From: Alicyclobacillus sp. SO9
GTDB lineage: Bacteria > Bacillota > Bacilli > Alicyclobacillales > Alicyclobacillaceae
NCBI RefSeq assembly: GCF_016406125.1
Contig: NZ_CP066339.1
Location: forward strand, 3,720,001 to 3,784,000
DNA length: 64,000 nucleotides
Direction of reading: 5' to 3'
Shown: piece after piece, positions 17,679 through 24,880 of the stretch
Layout: every line of letters starts with the position of its first letter
Numbering within the stretch: position 1 is the stretch's first letter
Notes under the pieces: model-generated
The model's database searches: none
Told to the model about the DNA's origin: nothing
Seen by the model: the letters and a program-made list of their open reading frames with translations, nothing else
Translations under genes and position numbers: made by a program

Positions 17679-18029
17679 TTAACGCTCAGAATCTGATGTT
17701 CCTGAACCCGTGTATGTCCCCTTTTTCATCCCCAAGTATTGTGTGAAGTCAGAGTCAGAGTCCGTTTCCTCAAACGTTTTTGTGAATGTTTCTGTACCGA
17801 GCGCACGAGGTATGGAGCGTTGGTCATCATCATCGGTGGGTTCAGCCGTTTCAGTGAGCGTCTTAGTGCCCATCGAGGTGATTGACACAGCAGCTTCACC
17901 TGAATCAATCATTACATTCAATTGCCGCTCATAATTGTATCGATAATGCATGGATTCAGTCGATTCCATGGTAAAAACTTCAGGTGATAACTCCATTAAT
18001 AATGGTAGCGAATTATCGGTGGTCTTCAT
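17679..18029 (-). CDS. Putative graspetide (omega-ester/amide RiPP) precursor
   Basis: A 116-residue acidic peptide. Residues 1-50 look like a leader; three modules follow: GTKTLTETAEPTDDDD (54-69), GTETFTKTFEETDSDSD (78-94) and the shorter GTYTGSGTSDSE (104-115). Each begins Gly-Thr, continues with alternating Thr residues and ends in Asp/Glu. Rows of hydroxyl residues facing rows of carboxylates are what ATP-grasp graspetide synthetases join into macrolactones. Modules are separated by basic residues (QRSIPR, MKK), and the protein ends in Arg. The ATG overlaps the stop of the membrane gene (TAATG) and has a GGGGGG site. A MvdD-like ligase is encoded two genes upstream. Precursor status is inference; no exact class is recognised. 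Confidence 0.72.
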   Translation of the reverse strand: MKTTDNSLPLLMELSPEVFTMESTESMHYRYNYERQLNVMIDSGEAAVSITSMGTKTLTETAEPTDDDDQRSIPRALGTETFTKTFEETDSDSDFTQYLGMKKGTYTGSGTSDSER

Positions 18030-18637
18030 TATTTTACCCCCCGTAAGAGAAATTCTGTAATCGCGCAAGCAATAAACCAAATTATGGTCCAACTAAAAGA
18101 ACGTATGGTGTGTTCCACAAGTGCTCCTTTGAAATTATCTACTGTCTCATTATACAACCAACCGTAAGTGAAATCTTTAATCAGTTCTACGGTTGACTCT
18201 CTCCCAAGTGTAAGAAACTCTTCATTGGGCTTCGAATACGTGTACATTGTCATCGTCTTAAACAAAAAGTACAGAGTTGAGAACATTGAATAGAAGAACA
18301 ATAATGCCAAGACGATCTGGAGTATGTCCAACTCGCAAGCAAATTTATGTCCAGCAATCATATGAAATGGGATCTGAATGAATAGAAACGTAAGCAAAGT
18401 AAAGGATATTGAAAGTACCCCAAACATCCTCGTAACTTTGCCTTCAATAGTCTGCCCACGAGTAATTTGTTTGTCATAGAGATATTTCACCTGCTCAAGC
18501 ATCCATTTTGGGTCAAAGTCATTCAAGTCATTTATATGAGCTACAATCGCATTGTATTTTTCAATTGCCTTCTTCTTAGAATCTTCAAAGTAATCCTTTT
18601 CAGCAGTACGAATCCCCCACGGGAATTTATTTTGCAT
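18029..18637 (-). CDS. Three-span membrane protein, SLATT-like
   Basis: A 202-residue membrane protein. A soluble helical N-terminal region of about 65 residues leads to EGKVTRMFGVLSISFTLLTFLFIQIPF (span 1), DILQIVLALLFFYSMFSTLYFLF (span 2), a cytoplasmic stretch and a C-terminal span in FSWTIIWFIACAITEFLL. The layout resembles SLATT-type effectors that are thought to form pores in bacterial immune systems. The ATG at 18637 is chosen because GGAGGG lies 5 nt upstream; it overlaps the ATP-grasp gene by 11 nt. Its stop overlaps the start of the peptide gene. It could be an effector, an exporter or an immunity protein. Confidence 0.72.
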   Translation of the reverse strand: MQNKFPWGIRTAEKDYFEDSKKKAIEKYNAIVAHINDLNDFDPKWMLEQVKYLYDKQITRGQTIEGKVTRMFGVLSISFTLLTFLFIQIPFHMIAGHKFACELDILQIVLALLFFYSMFSTLYFLFKTMTMYTYSKPNEEFLTLGRESTVELIKDFTYGWLYNETVDNFKGALVEHTIRSFSWTIIWFIACAITEFLLRGVK

Positions 18638-19595
18638 AGCTGCCCTCCAACGTTCGATAGAGTGCTTCACGCATAGGTAAATCGAGTTCTTGTTCCATCC
18701 ATGCCCATTGTCCTGTTGGATTAATCTCTAAGAAGTAATAGTTACCCTCAGTGTCCAGAATCAAATCGATAGCGCCATATTGCAAGTCTAAACTTTTAAC
18801 TAAATTAATGCATTTATCTACTATATGTTGAGGTAAGTCAAAGACGGTCTCTTTTAAATCTTCTTGTTTGCGGCGCCAATCAAGCTTTGTATCCTCTTGC
18901 TCTTGGGAATGAATCGCAACGCAAAAGACGGTATGACCGAAGACTGTTACTCTTAAATCATACTGTTTGTCAATCCTCTTCTGAATGTAAGCAGGGGTTA
19001 CTTTCAATGAGTCCTGGTGTCTCTCAAGTTGATTCTGGCTCAACTCCGTAGTATAAAATAAAGTCACTGTCGAATCTTTAATTAGTCTCCCTCTTCGAAG
19101 CGGTTTGGTAATGCTGCGAACGTAAGTATCCAGAAATTCTTTTCCTTGACTATAATCTGATGTCAGTAGGGTGTCAGGCACTTGAAAACCGCATCGAAGA
19201 GCCTCTTGGAGCTGGACCAACTTATATTCGGCGTGATAAATTGCCTTGGGATGACTTACAAAATTTGCTGGTAAACATCGTAGCACCCCTTCAAGTGCTG
19301 CCTCGACCTCAATTTCAACGTAGCTATTCATTTCGGGATTATCAAAAATTGTGCGTTTGAATACAGGCTTTCGGTACCAAACGCTCGTTACTTCTGACAA
19401 CGGTACAACCCCTGCCTGACCCGTAATGGACCCATGGATCTCGCACTTACGGACTCCGAATGAGATATCAAATGAAGATGGGTATTGATCCGTGTTTATA
19501 CGAAGAAAGGGTATATGACGTGCTTCCAGGTAAAGAATGAAATAGTCTACGGTAAAGTCTTGGGAATTTGAATAAATCAAAATCATGTTAGTCAC
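18627..19595 (-). CDS. MvdD-like ATP-grasp ligase (graspetide synthetase type)
   Basis: A 322-residue ATP-grasp enzyme. The C-terminal metal/ATP motif YYFLEINPTGQWAWME matches the graspetide ligase branch (MvdC/MvdD and relatives), as does the N-terminal RINTDQYPSSFDISF with VWYRKP. These enzymes phosphorylate Asp/Glu side chains of a precursor peptide and join them to Thr/Ser or Lys side chains. The gene is 9 nt after the caspase gene and overlaps the membrane gene, so it sits inside the operon. The small Thr/Asp-rich protein at its end is the obvious substrate. An earlier or later Met (19586) could also serve as start. Confidence 0.87.
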   Translation of the reverse strand: MTNMILIYSNSQDFTVDYFILYLEARHIPFLRINTDQYPSSFDISFGVRKCEIHGSITGQAGVVPLSEVTSVWYRKPVFKRTIFDNPEMNSYVEIEVEAALEGVLRCLPANFVSHPKAIYHAEYKLVQLQEALRCGFQVPDTLLTSDYSQGKEFLDTYVRSITKPLRRGRLIKDSTVTLFYTTELSQNQLERHQDSLKVTPAYIQKRIDKQYDLRVTVFGHTVFCVAIHSQEQEDTKLDWRRKQEDLKETVFDLPQHIVDKCINLVKSLDLQYGAIDLILDTEGNYYFLEINPTGQWAWMEQELDLPMREALYRTLEGSYAK

Positions 19596-19604
19596 CTTCG
19601 CTTG

Positions 19605-20552
19605 TCAAATGCGTCCTTCCTTCACTAGTCTCCAATACTGGTATCCAATTGCGGTCAACCTACAGCCTGTGGAATTTATTGCCGCCCAGTACATGTGCTC
19701 TTCATCCACAGGTTTTACTAATCCAACGGACTCGTATTTTTGCAAGTCCTTAAAAACTGCTGTATGTTCTTCAATCGCTCCGCCTGTGGTGTATTCATAG
19801 CTCGGGTCAAGACGAAATACTTCTGCGGGGACTGCGAAATGGTGGGTAATACGGCGCAACACCTCCACGGGAATGGGAGGCGTAACCTTACGAAGTTCAG
19901 TAAAGCGACTAACGTTTGTCTTGAATATAGGACGTTGGTCCCACGCACCGAGTGCCTCGTCCACATACGCGTACAATGAACCAGGAGTAATAGAACCCCT
20001 CAAATCAGAAGCACCACCTTGAAGCGCATCCACTAAGAGTGAGGTAAACACGCCCTCACCTTCTTGCTCTACAGCGGATTCATCCCCACGAGAGGCAGTG
20101 AGTACGGTTACTCCTTCCGCAATTTGGGCGATTTTCCCTTCGGTAATAGTGGGTGAGCCGAAAGCCCCCGAGTAGCAACAGTCCAGTATGATGATCTTAT
20201 CAGTAGCATTAGACTGATTCGCCATATTTAAGATTTCATCCATGGAAATTCCCTCGTCCCCTCTCATAAAGTCAGGTGTCACGAGGTACCCTCCTAGTGC
20301 ATTAATAAATCCATGCCCTGAAAAATACAAAAGTGCAGTCTCAACGCGATCCGCGAATAAACGTCGAATCGATGTCTTCAACGATCCACGGGTTATTTGA
20401 GTCTCGTCACTGGTAAGGCGCTTCACCTGAAAATTAGGAGATCCGTCTCCGTGCTTTTCTAAGACAATTTCCATCTGCGTTGCATCGCTGATACATCCAT
20501 GTAACGGTGCTTGGGGGTAATCATTAATTCCTACAACCAATGCACGCCTCAT
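19605..20552 (-). CDS. Caspase-family (C14) peptidase
   Basis: A 315-residue protein with an N-terminal caspase-like domain. It opens with RRALVVGINDYPQAPLHGC, typical of bacterial orthocaspases. The catalytic dyad is His80 in YFSGHGF and Cys126 in ILDCCYSGAF. The C-terminal 100 residues contain a small domain without a recognised fold. Orthocaspases usually cut after Arg or Lys, and the putative precursor has such residues between its modules, so this enzyme may release mature rings. Alternatively it is a suicidal effector, as in caspase-based phage defence. It starts 10 nt after the TIR-like gene. Confidence 0.9.
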   Translation of the reverse strand: MRRALVVGINDYPQAPLHGCISDATQMEIVLEKHGDGSPNFQVKRLTSDETQITRGSLKTSIRRLFADRVETALLYFSGHGFINALGGYLVTPDFMRGDEGISMDEILNMANQSNATDKIIILDCCYSGAFGSPTITEGKIAQIAEGVTVLTASRGDESAVEQEGEGVFTSLLVDALQGGASDLRGSITPGSLYAYVDEALGAWDQRPIFKTNVSRFTELRKVTPPIPVEVLRRITHHFAVPAEVFRLDPSYEYTTGGAIEEHTAVFKDLQKYESVGLVKPVDEEHMYWAAINSTGCRLTAIGYQYWRLVKEGRI

Positions 20553-20562
20553 ATCGCGACAC

Positions 20563-20979
20563 CTACCTTGATAAATCTCTAATTGCGGAAATAATGGAGT
20601 TCGTATTCCATTTAACTATCCGATCCGCTGAATTCTTTACTACGGTTGACGTACGCTCTGCTCCCCAAGGCTGAATAGCTAAAATAGGTTTTGAATTGGT
20701 AAATCCGTGCTTTGCAATATCTATCTCTTTGTTAATCCATTTACTGTAACTACTGTAGACACCCGCTAATATGATTACAACATGACCGTAACTTACTTGA
20801 GCCTTAATAGCGTTGTATAGCTGCCTGTCGTTCTTTGCATTATGTACGGGATCATCTTTAGGAACTGAGTAATTGCGATACTCAAATCTATTCGCAGTGT
20901 CAAGTAACCTAACTAGTCCATTGTATTGTTCCCCATATGCCCACGAGTGACTGATGAAAAGATTGTAACGTTTACTCAT
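20563..20979 (-). CDS. TIR-like (ThsB/MTH538 type) protein
   Basis: A 138-residue single-domain protein of the TIR-like group that includes ThsB of Thoeris systems. It begins RYNLFISHSWAYGEQYNGL, has HVVIILAGVYSSYSKWINKEI with the likely catalytic Glu85, and ends after ILAIQPWGAE. Such proteins make cyclic ADP-ribose-like signals from NAD when they sense phage. It is the first gene of the operon (GGGAGGG before ATG). No ThsA-like SLOG effector is nearby, so if a signal is made it must go to the caspase, the membrane protein or another partner. That is inference. Confidence 0.87.
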   Translation of the reverse strand: MSKRYNLFISHSWAYGEQYNGLVRLLDTANRFEYRNYSVPKDDPVHNAKNDRQLYNAIKAQVSYGHVVIILAGVYSSYSKWINKEIDIAKHGFTNSKPILAIQPWGAERTSTVVKNSADRIVKWNTNSIISAIRDLSR

Positions 20980-21030
20980 AATTTCCCTCCCATATTGAAT
21001 ACATTGCCCAGAAAGGATCTATCCTCCAAC

Positions 21031-21036
21031 ATTTTA
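21031..21036 (-). promoter_or_regulatory. Promoter candidate for the TIR/caspase/ATP-grasp operon
   Basis: On the minus strand TAAAAT preceded by TGG makes an extended -10 about 52 nt before the TIR-like start. The -35 is poor. Confidence 0.4.
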
Positions 21037-21152
21037 CCACAATCATCCATTAAATAAATACTAGACTTAAAATTCTTACAATTGGTGCTATAGAAGGAAA
21101 GCGGTTCATGTTACGGATGGTGGAAAGAAACCGCCTTATTTCCAAACACGAG

Positions 21153-21809
21153 TTAGCGCCTCCCGTTTCTCATTCGTTGCAAATTTTCTCCTTTCAATAG
21201 GAGCGAACATTCGTTCTTCAACTGTGCTATAACGAATTCGGCAGTTGACTTTCTAATTTGCATCGGACGCGAGCCCCGATTTGCCACCAAATGTTGGCGA
21301 AGAACATCAATTCGATAACCTTCTCTAGACAAATGCGGCACAATGTCGGGTAATTTAGAGTCCGAGTGTTGTGGCTGAAAACTCAACTTATCATCTGCTT
21401 TCAGCGTGAACCGCCTTCTTCGTTTATAGGGATGGTCATGAGCGCATAATTTATAGTGCTCATTGTATGCATATTCGGAGTCCACAATAGAATCCGTCAT
21501 TCTAATGTGATTCGAATCTTCCCAGTAAAGTTTCTCCTTAACGATAAATACGAGGTCACAAAACAATGCGGTGAAGTCAGGAAAACCACTTTGTTCACCA
21601 TCCAAAGCGCCAGACACCCATAAAATAATATCACCGATTTGCGGGGACATCTGTGCCATGTGACATGTCGTATGTAGAAAATGTTCATTCCACACATAAG
21701 GGTCTTGATTCCCAGATAGTGAATCATGGTAGACTAATATATTTCCAAAAGCTGAAGTTTTACGGGTTGGATGATAGACAAGCCATGCTCCTAGATGCTG
21801 CTTTTTCAT
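21153..21809 (-). CDS. Unknown cargo protein
   Basis: A 218-residue soluble protein of unknown function. The ATG at 21809 has AGGAAGTG about 7 nt upstream; a longer frame begins at 21863 without a ribosome site. It contains GAWLVYHPTRKTSAFGNILVYHD, then DIILWVSGALDGEQSGFPDF and a basic YKRRRRFTLKADDK. The C-terminal third is rich in basic residues (GYRIDVLRQHLVANRGSRPM). It is about 170 nt upstream of the TIR-like gene in the same direction and may share its function, though the gap and a promoter candidate argue for separate transcription. Confidence 0.7.
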   Translation of the reverse strand: MKKQHLGAWLVYHPTRKTSAFGNILVYHDSLSGNQDPYVWNEHFLHTTCHMAQMSPQIGDIILWVSGALDGEQSGFPDFTALFCDLVFIVKEKLYWEDSNHIRMTDSIVDSEYAYNEHYKLCAHDHPYKRRRRFTLKADDKLSFQPQHSDSKLPDIVPHLSREGYRIDVLRQHLVANRGSRPMQIRKSTAEFVIAQLKNECSLLLKGENLQRMRNGRR

Positions 21810-21889
21810 TGCATCACTTCCTTTATTAGGCACGTTACTGCAATGCCAAAGTAGGTCAAACACTATAGTTCAAATCACACTCAGAAGTT

Positions 21890-22231
21890 TCAATGCCCTT
21901 TCTGAACGTTGTCATTTTTCTTTGATTTTAATCCTGGAGGGCGCCCTCTCTTTTTAGGCTTGGTCAGCTCAGCAAGTTGTTGTCGAAGAGTATCGTTTTC
22001 TTCTTCTAGCAGACGAATGCGCTCATACATATCGAACCGTGTGGTTCTCCTATCTTCGATGAATTTATCCAGCTCTTTTTCTTCAATTCGATAACCAATT
22101 TGTGGCTTGTTTTTTTCGAATGGAATTGCATTTAGCTTACCTTGTCGAATCCACTTGGTTACCTGCTGGCGAGAACTTGTAATCCCGTGCTCTTGTAATA
22201 TCTCAAGCGCCTGTTGGGTTGTATACAACAT
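21890..22231 (-). CDS. Excisionase-type helix-turn-helix protein
   Basis: A 113-residue DNA-binding protein. Residues 2-60 form a MerR/excisionase-like helix-turn-helix (YTTQQALEILQEHGITSSRQQVTKWIRQGKL then GYRIEEKELDKFIE). A coiled coil (YERIRLLEEENDTLRQQLAEL) and an AT-hook-like KKRGRPPG tail follow. The ATG at 22231 has GAGGTGA 5 nt upstream. It is the gene nearest attR, so it is a candidate recombination directionality factor for recombinase 1, or the regulator of the cargo. Both are inference from fold and position. Confidence 0.8.
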   Translation of the reverse strand: MLYTTQQALEILQEHGITSSRQQVTKWIRQGKLNAIPFEKNKPQIGYRIEEKELDKFIEDRRTTRFDMYERIRLLEEENDTLRQQLAELTKPKKRGRPPGLKSKKNDNVQKGH

Positions 22232-22703
22232 TACGGTCACCTCGTTATGAATAAATACGCCTTCATAACATGCTTACGTTCGAAATGACTACTATATACT
22301 TACCATCAATTGATTGTTGTACCGTAGTGAACGCGTGATTGTCTTAGGAGATGATATGCTTACCTGAGGGTAATGACACATGTAAATTCCGTTAATTACA
22401 TGCTGTGGGCTAAGCCACCATGTGGAATGACTAATGAAATTACATACATTAGGTTAAGAGAAGATTAGCACTGGGTAAGGTCTTGCATAGTACGGTGTTG
22501 AACCGAACGGGGCACGATAATTCAACGGAATTTTAGAAGATGCCACAAATAATAAATGCTTGCCCGCAGCCCTGAGGTCCATGTTGACTGCGGACAAGCC
22601 CCTATCCATCCAGCACACCAAAAAACCGAGATTGTATTGTATACTTCAACCTAAAAACCGAGACCTTTCCTGGACAAGCCCGAACAAGCACAGACAAGCT
22701 AGT
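22232..22703. other. Gene-free gap with start of direct repeats
   Basis: About 470 nt between the HTH gene and the end of the split glycosidase frame. No gene is visible. It contains the first copies of the AAAAACCGAGA repeat family. Confidence 0.5.
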
Positions 22704-22834
22704 CTAAAAACCCTGATTTGGCGGTATGCTTGTCCATTTCCAAGCCTGGCGTACTCGGGCGTTAGGTAGGAGTGGGATCCCACACCCTACCCAAAAGTCG
22801 AGAGATTTCTGAAAAAACCACCTAAAAACCGAGA
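22617..22834. repeat. Iteron-like direct repeats near attR
   Basis: The motif CTAAAAACCGAGA occurs at 22651 and 22822, with close variants at 22617 (CCAAAAAACCGAGA) and 22704 (CTAAAAACCCTGA) and a weaker relative near 22792. GACAAGC is also repeated between them. The array begins about 75 bp from the attR arm, so it could bind a factor that controls excision, or act as an origin for the circular form. Confidence 0.6.
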
Positions 22835-23783
22835 AATCCGAATTCCCATGACGTTCCATGACCTCCAGAAATCCGTTGATACAGTGTAGTAAGTTGGTGG
22901 TCATCGGTGGTCCTCCTACCCATCCCCACTCGTAGGTCATTAGCATCAAGTAATCGACCGCAGCACCCAGTGCTTTGTAGTCAAAGGCACCCATCCACGC
23001 TGCACCAGGTTCATCCTTGGTTTTCGGGCCCATGGCAATTGAAACAGTGAGGTTTTCCTTGTGAAGTTTTTCTCCAAGGGAACGAATGAAATCGTTATAG
23101 AGAGGTCTGTCATCTGGATGCATGTGTTCAAAGTCCACATTTGCTCCCTTGAAACCGTTGGATTTTGCCTTATCAACAATGTTTGTTTCCAGTTTATTGC
23201 GAAGCGATGTGTTGCTCAGCAGTGTATGAGCCAGGGATGTATTAAACTTATTGCCGTCAAAATTGGTCACTGTCATTAGGGACGCAATATTGGCTTGGCT
23301 GGCTGCTTGCCGCGCTTTTTCATCAGGCAAGTCTTTCAGTGTACCGTCTGCCTGAGACTGGTAGCTGAATAGACTGAGATACGTCATGGGAGAGGTTTCT
23401 TTGACATCGACAGCGTCTTTCTGTGCACCACTGGGCAACAAGTAGGTATTGGCCTCAATTTGACGCTTTCTGCGAAGCAACTTGGGTATATAAATCGTCC
23501 GTCCTGTTGTAAGCCGGGGCTTATTGACGTCCACTCCGAGCCAATAGGAAAGTTCTGTTTTGGTTACACCAGATTTCCGTGCAATCTTCTCAAGGGAATC
23601 GCCGGAACTCACCGTATGTGGCTCCGCAATATATGTTCTGCCGGGAATCAGCAGGTGAAGCCCGGGTACGAGTGTGTCAGATGCAGGCAAACCGTTTAAG
23701 CGCCTTAGTTCCGGTGTCAAAGTCTTAAACTTTTTTGCAATGCTAGAGATACTGTCGCCTTGGCGAACGGTATAAATGAACAT
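22704..23783 (-). CDS. sleL: N-terminal part of SleL/YaaH-like spore glycosidase, truncated by element
   Basis: The N-terminal 291 codons of a spore peptidoglycan glycosidase: two LysM domains (YTVRQGDSISSIAKKF and HTVSSGDSLEKIARKSG), then a GH18 barrel with the catalytic region GFKGANVDFEHMHPDDR and ending MLMTYEWGWVGG. In the integrated state the frame runs on into element DNA and stops at 22704, giving a 359-residue protein without the last third of the barrel, presumably inactive. Native sequence ends at the core (22909-22916). The ATG at 23783 has AAAGGTGGG upstream. Excision would restore the 428-residue enzyme, whose relatives act on spore cortex during germination. Confidence 0.93.
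   Translation of the reverse strand: MFIYTVRQGDSISSIAKKFKTLTPELRRLNGLPASDTLVPGLHLLIPGRTYIAEPHTVSSGDSLEKIARKSGVTKTELSYWLGVDVNKPRLTTGRTIYIPKLLRRKRQIEANTYLLPSGAQKDAVDVKETSPMTYLSLFSYQSQADGTLKDLPDEKARQAASQANIASLMTVTNFDGNKFNTSLAHTLLSNTSLRNKLETNIVDKAKSNGFKGANVDFEHMHPDDRPLYNDFIRSLGEKLHKENLTVSIAMGPKTKDEPGAAWMGAFDYKALGAAVDYLMLMTYEWGWVGGPPMTTNLLHCINGFLEVMERHGNSDFSVFRWFFQKSLDFWVGCGIPLLPNARVRQAWKWTSIPPNQGF
22885..22916. other. attR of the integrated element
   Basis: The element arm TGTAGTAAGTTGGTGGTC (22885-22902), 6 nt of spacer and the core GGTCCTCC (22909-22916). The arm matches the inverted attL arm at 17 of 18 positions. Chromosomal sequence of the glycosidase gene resumes at 22917. Confidence 0.9.
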
Positions 23784-23816
23784 ACATTTCCCACCTTTCT
23801 TCATGTCATGCTGCCC

Positions 23817-23844
23817 TAGAATATGCTTGAAGAAAGGCAAATGT
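23817..23844 (-). promoter_or_regulatory. Mother-cell sigma factor promoter candidate for the split gene
   Basis: On the minus strand CATATTCTA fits the sigma-K -10 pattern CATAnnnTA, and ACA lies 16 nt upstream as a -35. It also partly resembles a sigma-E promoter. The -10 ends 33 nt before the ATG. Relatives of this gene are made in the mother cell during sporulation. Confidence 0.5.
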
Positions 23845-23881
23845 CCCGATTGGCTGAACTCAAAGCTTTACAAGATGATAA

Positions 23882-24865
23882 TCAGTGCTCATGGGCCAGT
23901 TCTTCCGTACAGCAGAGTTCCGAATCGTCATGGGGGTGTGCTGTATCTTCTGCTTGGATAGTGACGTGCCCAATCCCCATATGCACCAAGCGATGTTCCA
24001 TATCGCGCAAGACATTTTGGCTCTCGTGAATTGTCATGTCACCATTTATGACCACGTGACAAGACAGTGCGTTTTTACCGCTTGTGATACTCCAGATATG
24101 GACATCGTGTACGTCCTGAACTCCGGGGATTGACTTCATCTCGCTGACAACCTTATCAAAGTCGATGCCTTTTGGGGTACCTTCCATTAATATAGCGACA
24201 GTTTGCTTGACGATCCTCCAGGCCCCCATGGCAATCAGAATTGATATTAGGACACTGAGAACGGGATCGATAACGAACCAATTTGTAAAGGCAATGATGA
24301 TGCCGCCAACAATCACTGCCGCGGACGCCGACGCATCTCCGAGCATATGTAAGACGGCACTTCTCACATTCAGGTCTTCGTCATGACGCATTCCGAGTCC
24401 TAGATAAAGATTTACCAATAGACCGACACCGGCACTGATAAACATCCACAACGGTGCGACGTGCTCTGGGTTTCTAAATCGACCGTAGGCTTCCCAAAGA
24501 ATCCAAATCGTGATAAGTATCAACAGCATGCCGTTGAACAGTGCTGCCAAAATGCCTGATCGATAATACCCGTAAGTCATTCTCGTATTCGAAGGCTTTT
24601 CCGATTGTCTTAAAGCAAACCACGAGAGCCCAATTGAAATGATGTCGGTCAATACGTGTCCGGCATCAGATAAAAGTGCAAGGCTGTGGGAAATCAGACC
24701 GCCTGCAAACTCAACGACAAGGATAACGGCGGTTAAGAAAAAGGCGGTCTTCATCTTGCCTGCCGGGGCATGTGAATGGAAGACACCCTCGTGATTGTGG
24801 TTGTGCCCTTGCTGGTGCGAGTGATTCAAGTTGTCTTTGTGTCGATGCTGTTGGTCTTCATCCAT
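23882..24865 (-). CDS. czcD: Cation diffusion facilitator (CzcD/ZitB type)
   Basis: A 327-residue cytoplasmic-membrane exporter that swaps Zn, Cd or Co for protons. Six membrane spans are visible; the metal-binding HxxxD pairs are LLSDAGHVLTD in span 2 and VLHMLGDASAS in span 5. The N-terminus is rich in histidines (HSHQQGHNHNHE), as is the tail, typical of zinc transporters. A C-terminal cytoplasmic ferredoxin-like domain holds VQDVHDVHIWSI. AAGGAG precedes the ATG. It follows an ArsR/SmtB-type repressor by 15 nt in an operon. Confidence 0.95.
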   Translation of the reverse strand: MDEDQQHRHKDNLNHSHQQGHNHNHEGVFHSHAPAGKMKTAFFLTAVILVVEFAGGLISHSLALLSDAGHVLTDIISIGLSWFALRQSEKPSNTRMTYGYYRSGILAALFNGMLLILITIWILWEAYGRFRNPEHVAPLWMFISAGVGLLVNLYLGLGMRHDEDLNVRSAVLHMLGDASASAAVIVGGIIIAFTNWFVIDPVLSVLISILIAMGAWRIVKQTVAILMEGTPKGIDFDKVVSEMKSIPGVQDVHDVHIWSITSGKNALSCHVVINGDMTIHESQNVLRDMEHRLVHMGIGHVTIQAEDTAHPHDDSELCCTEELAHEH

Positions 24866-24880
24866 GAAAATTCTCCTTGA

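Larger units (their letters stand above)
6832..22916. mobile_element. 16.08-kb serine-recombinase element inserted in a sleL-like gene
   Basis: The boundaries are set by two copies of GGTCCTCC, 16,077 bp apart. Each is flanked on the outside by the two halves of one glycosidase gene and on the inside by an 18-bp arm. In the circular form the arms TGTAGTAAGTTGGTGGTC and GACTACCAACTTACTACA would face each other across 14 bp containing the core, a classic attP for a large serine recombinase; the symmetry centre falls on GG, which would be the crossover dinucleotide. The element contains three recombinase genes, a PIN toxin pair, an ArsR-like repressor, a kinase, an XRE-ImmA protein, a TIR/caspase/ATP-grasp operon and an HTH protein. 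No phage structural or conjugation genes were seen, so it is not a complete prophage or ICE. Confidence 0.92.

Noticed and set aside
22617-22834. Replication origin of a plasmid
   Set aside because: Repeats are few and imperfect, and no replication initiator gene was found in the element.
6832-22916. Element as complete prophage or conjugative element
   Set aside because: No capsid, portal, terminase, lysis, relaxase or type IV secretion genes are visible.
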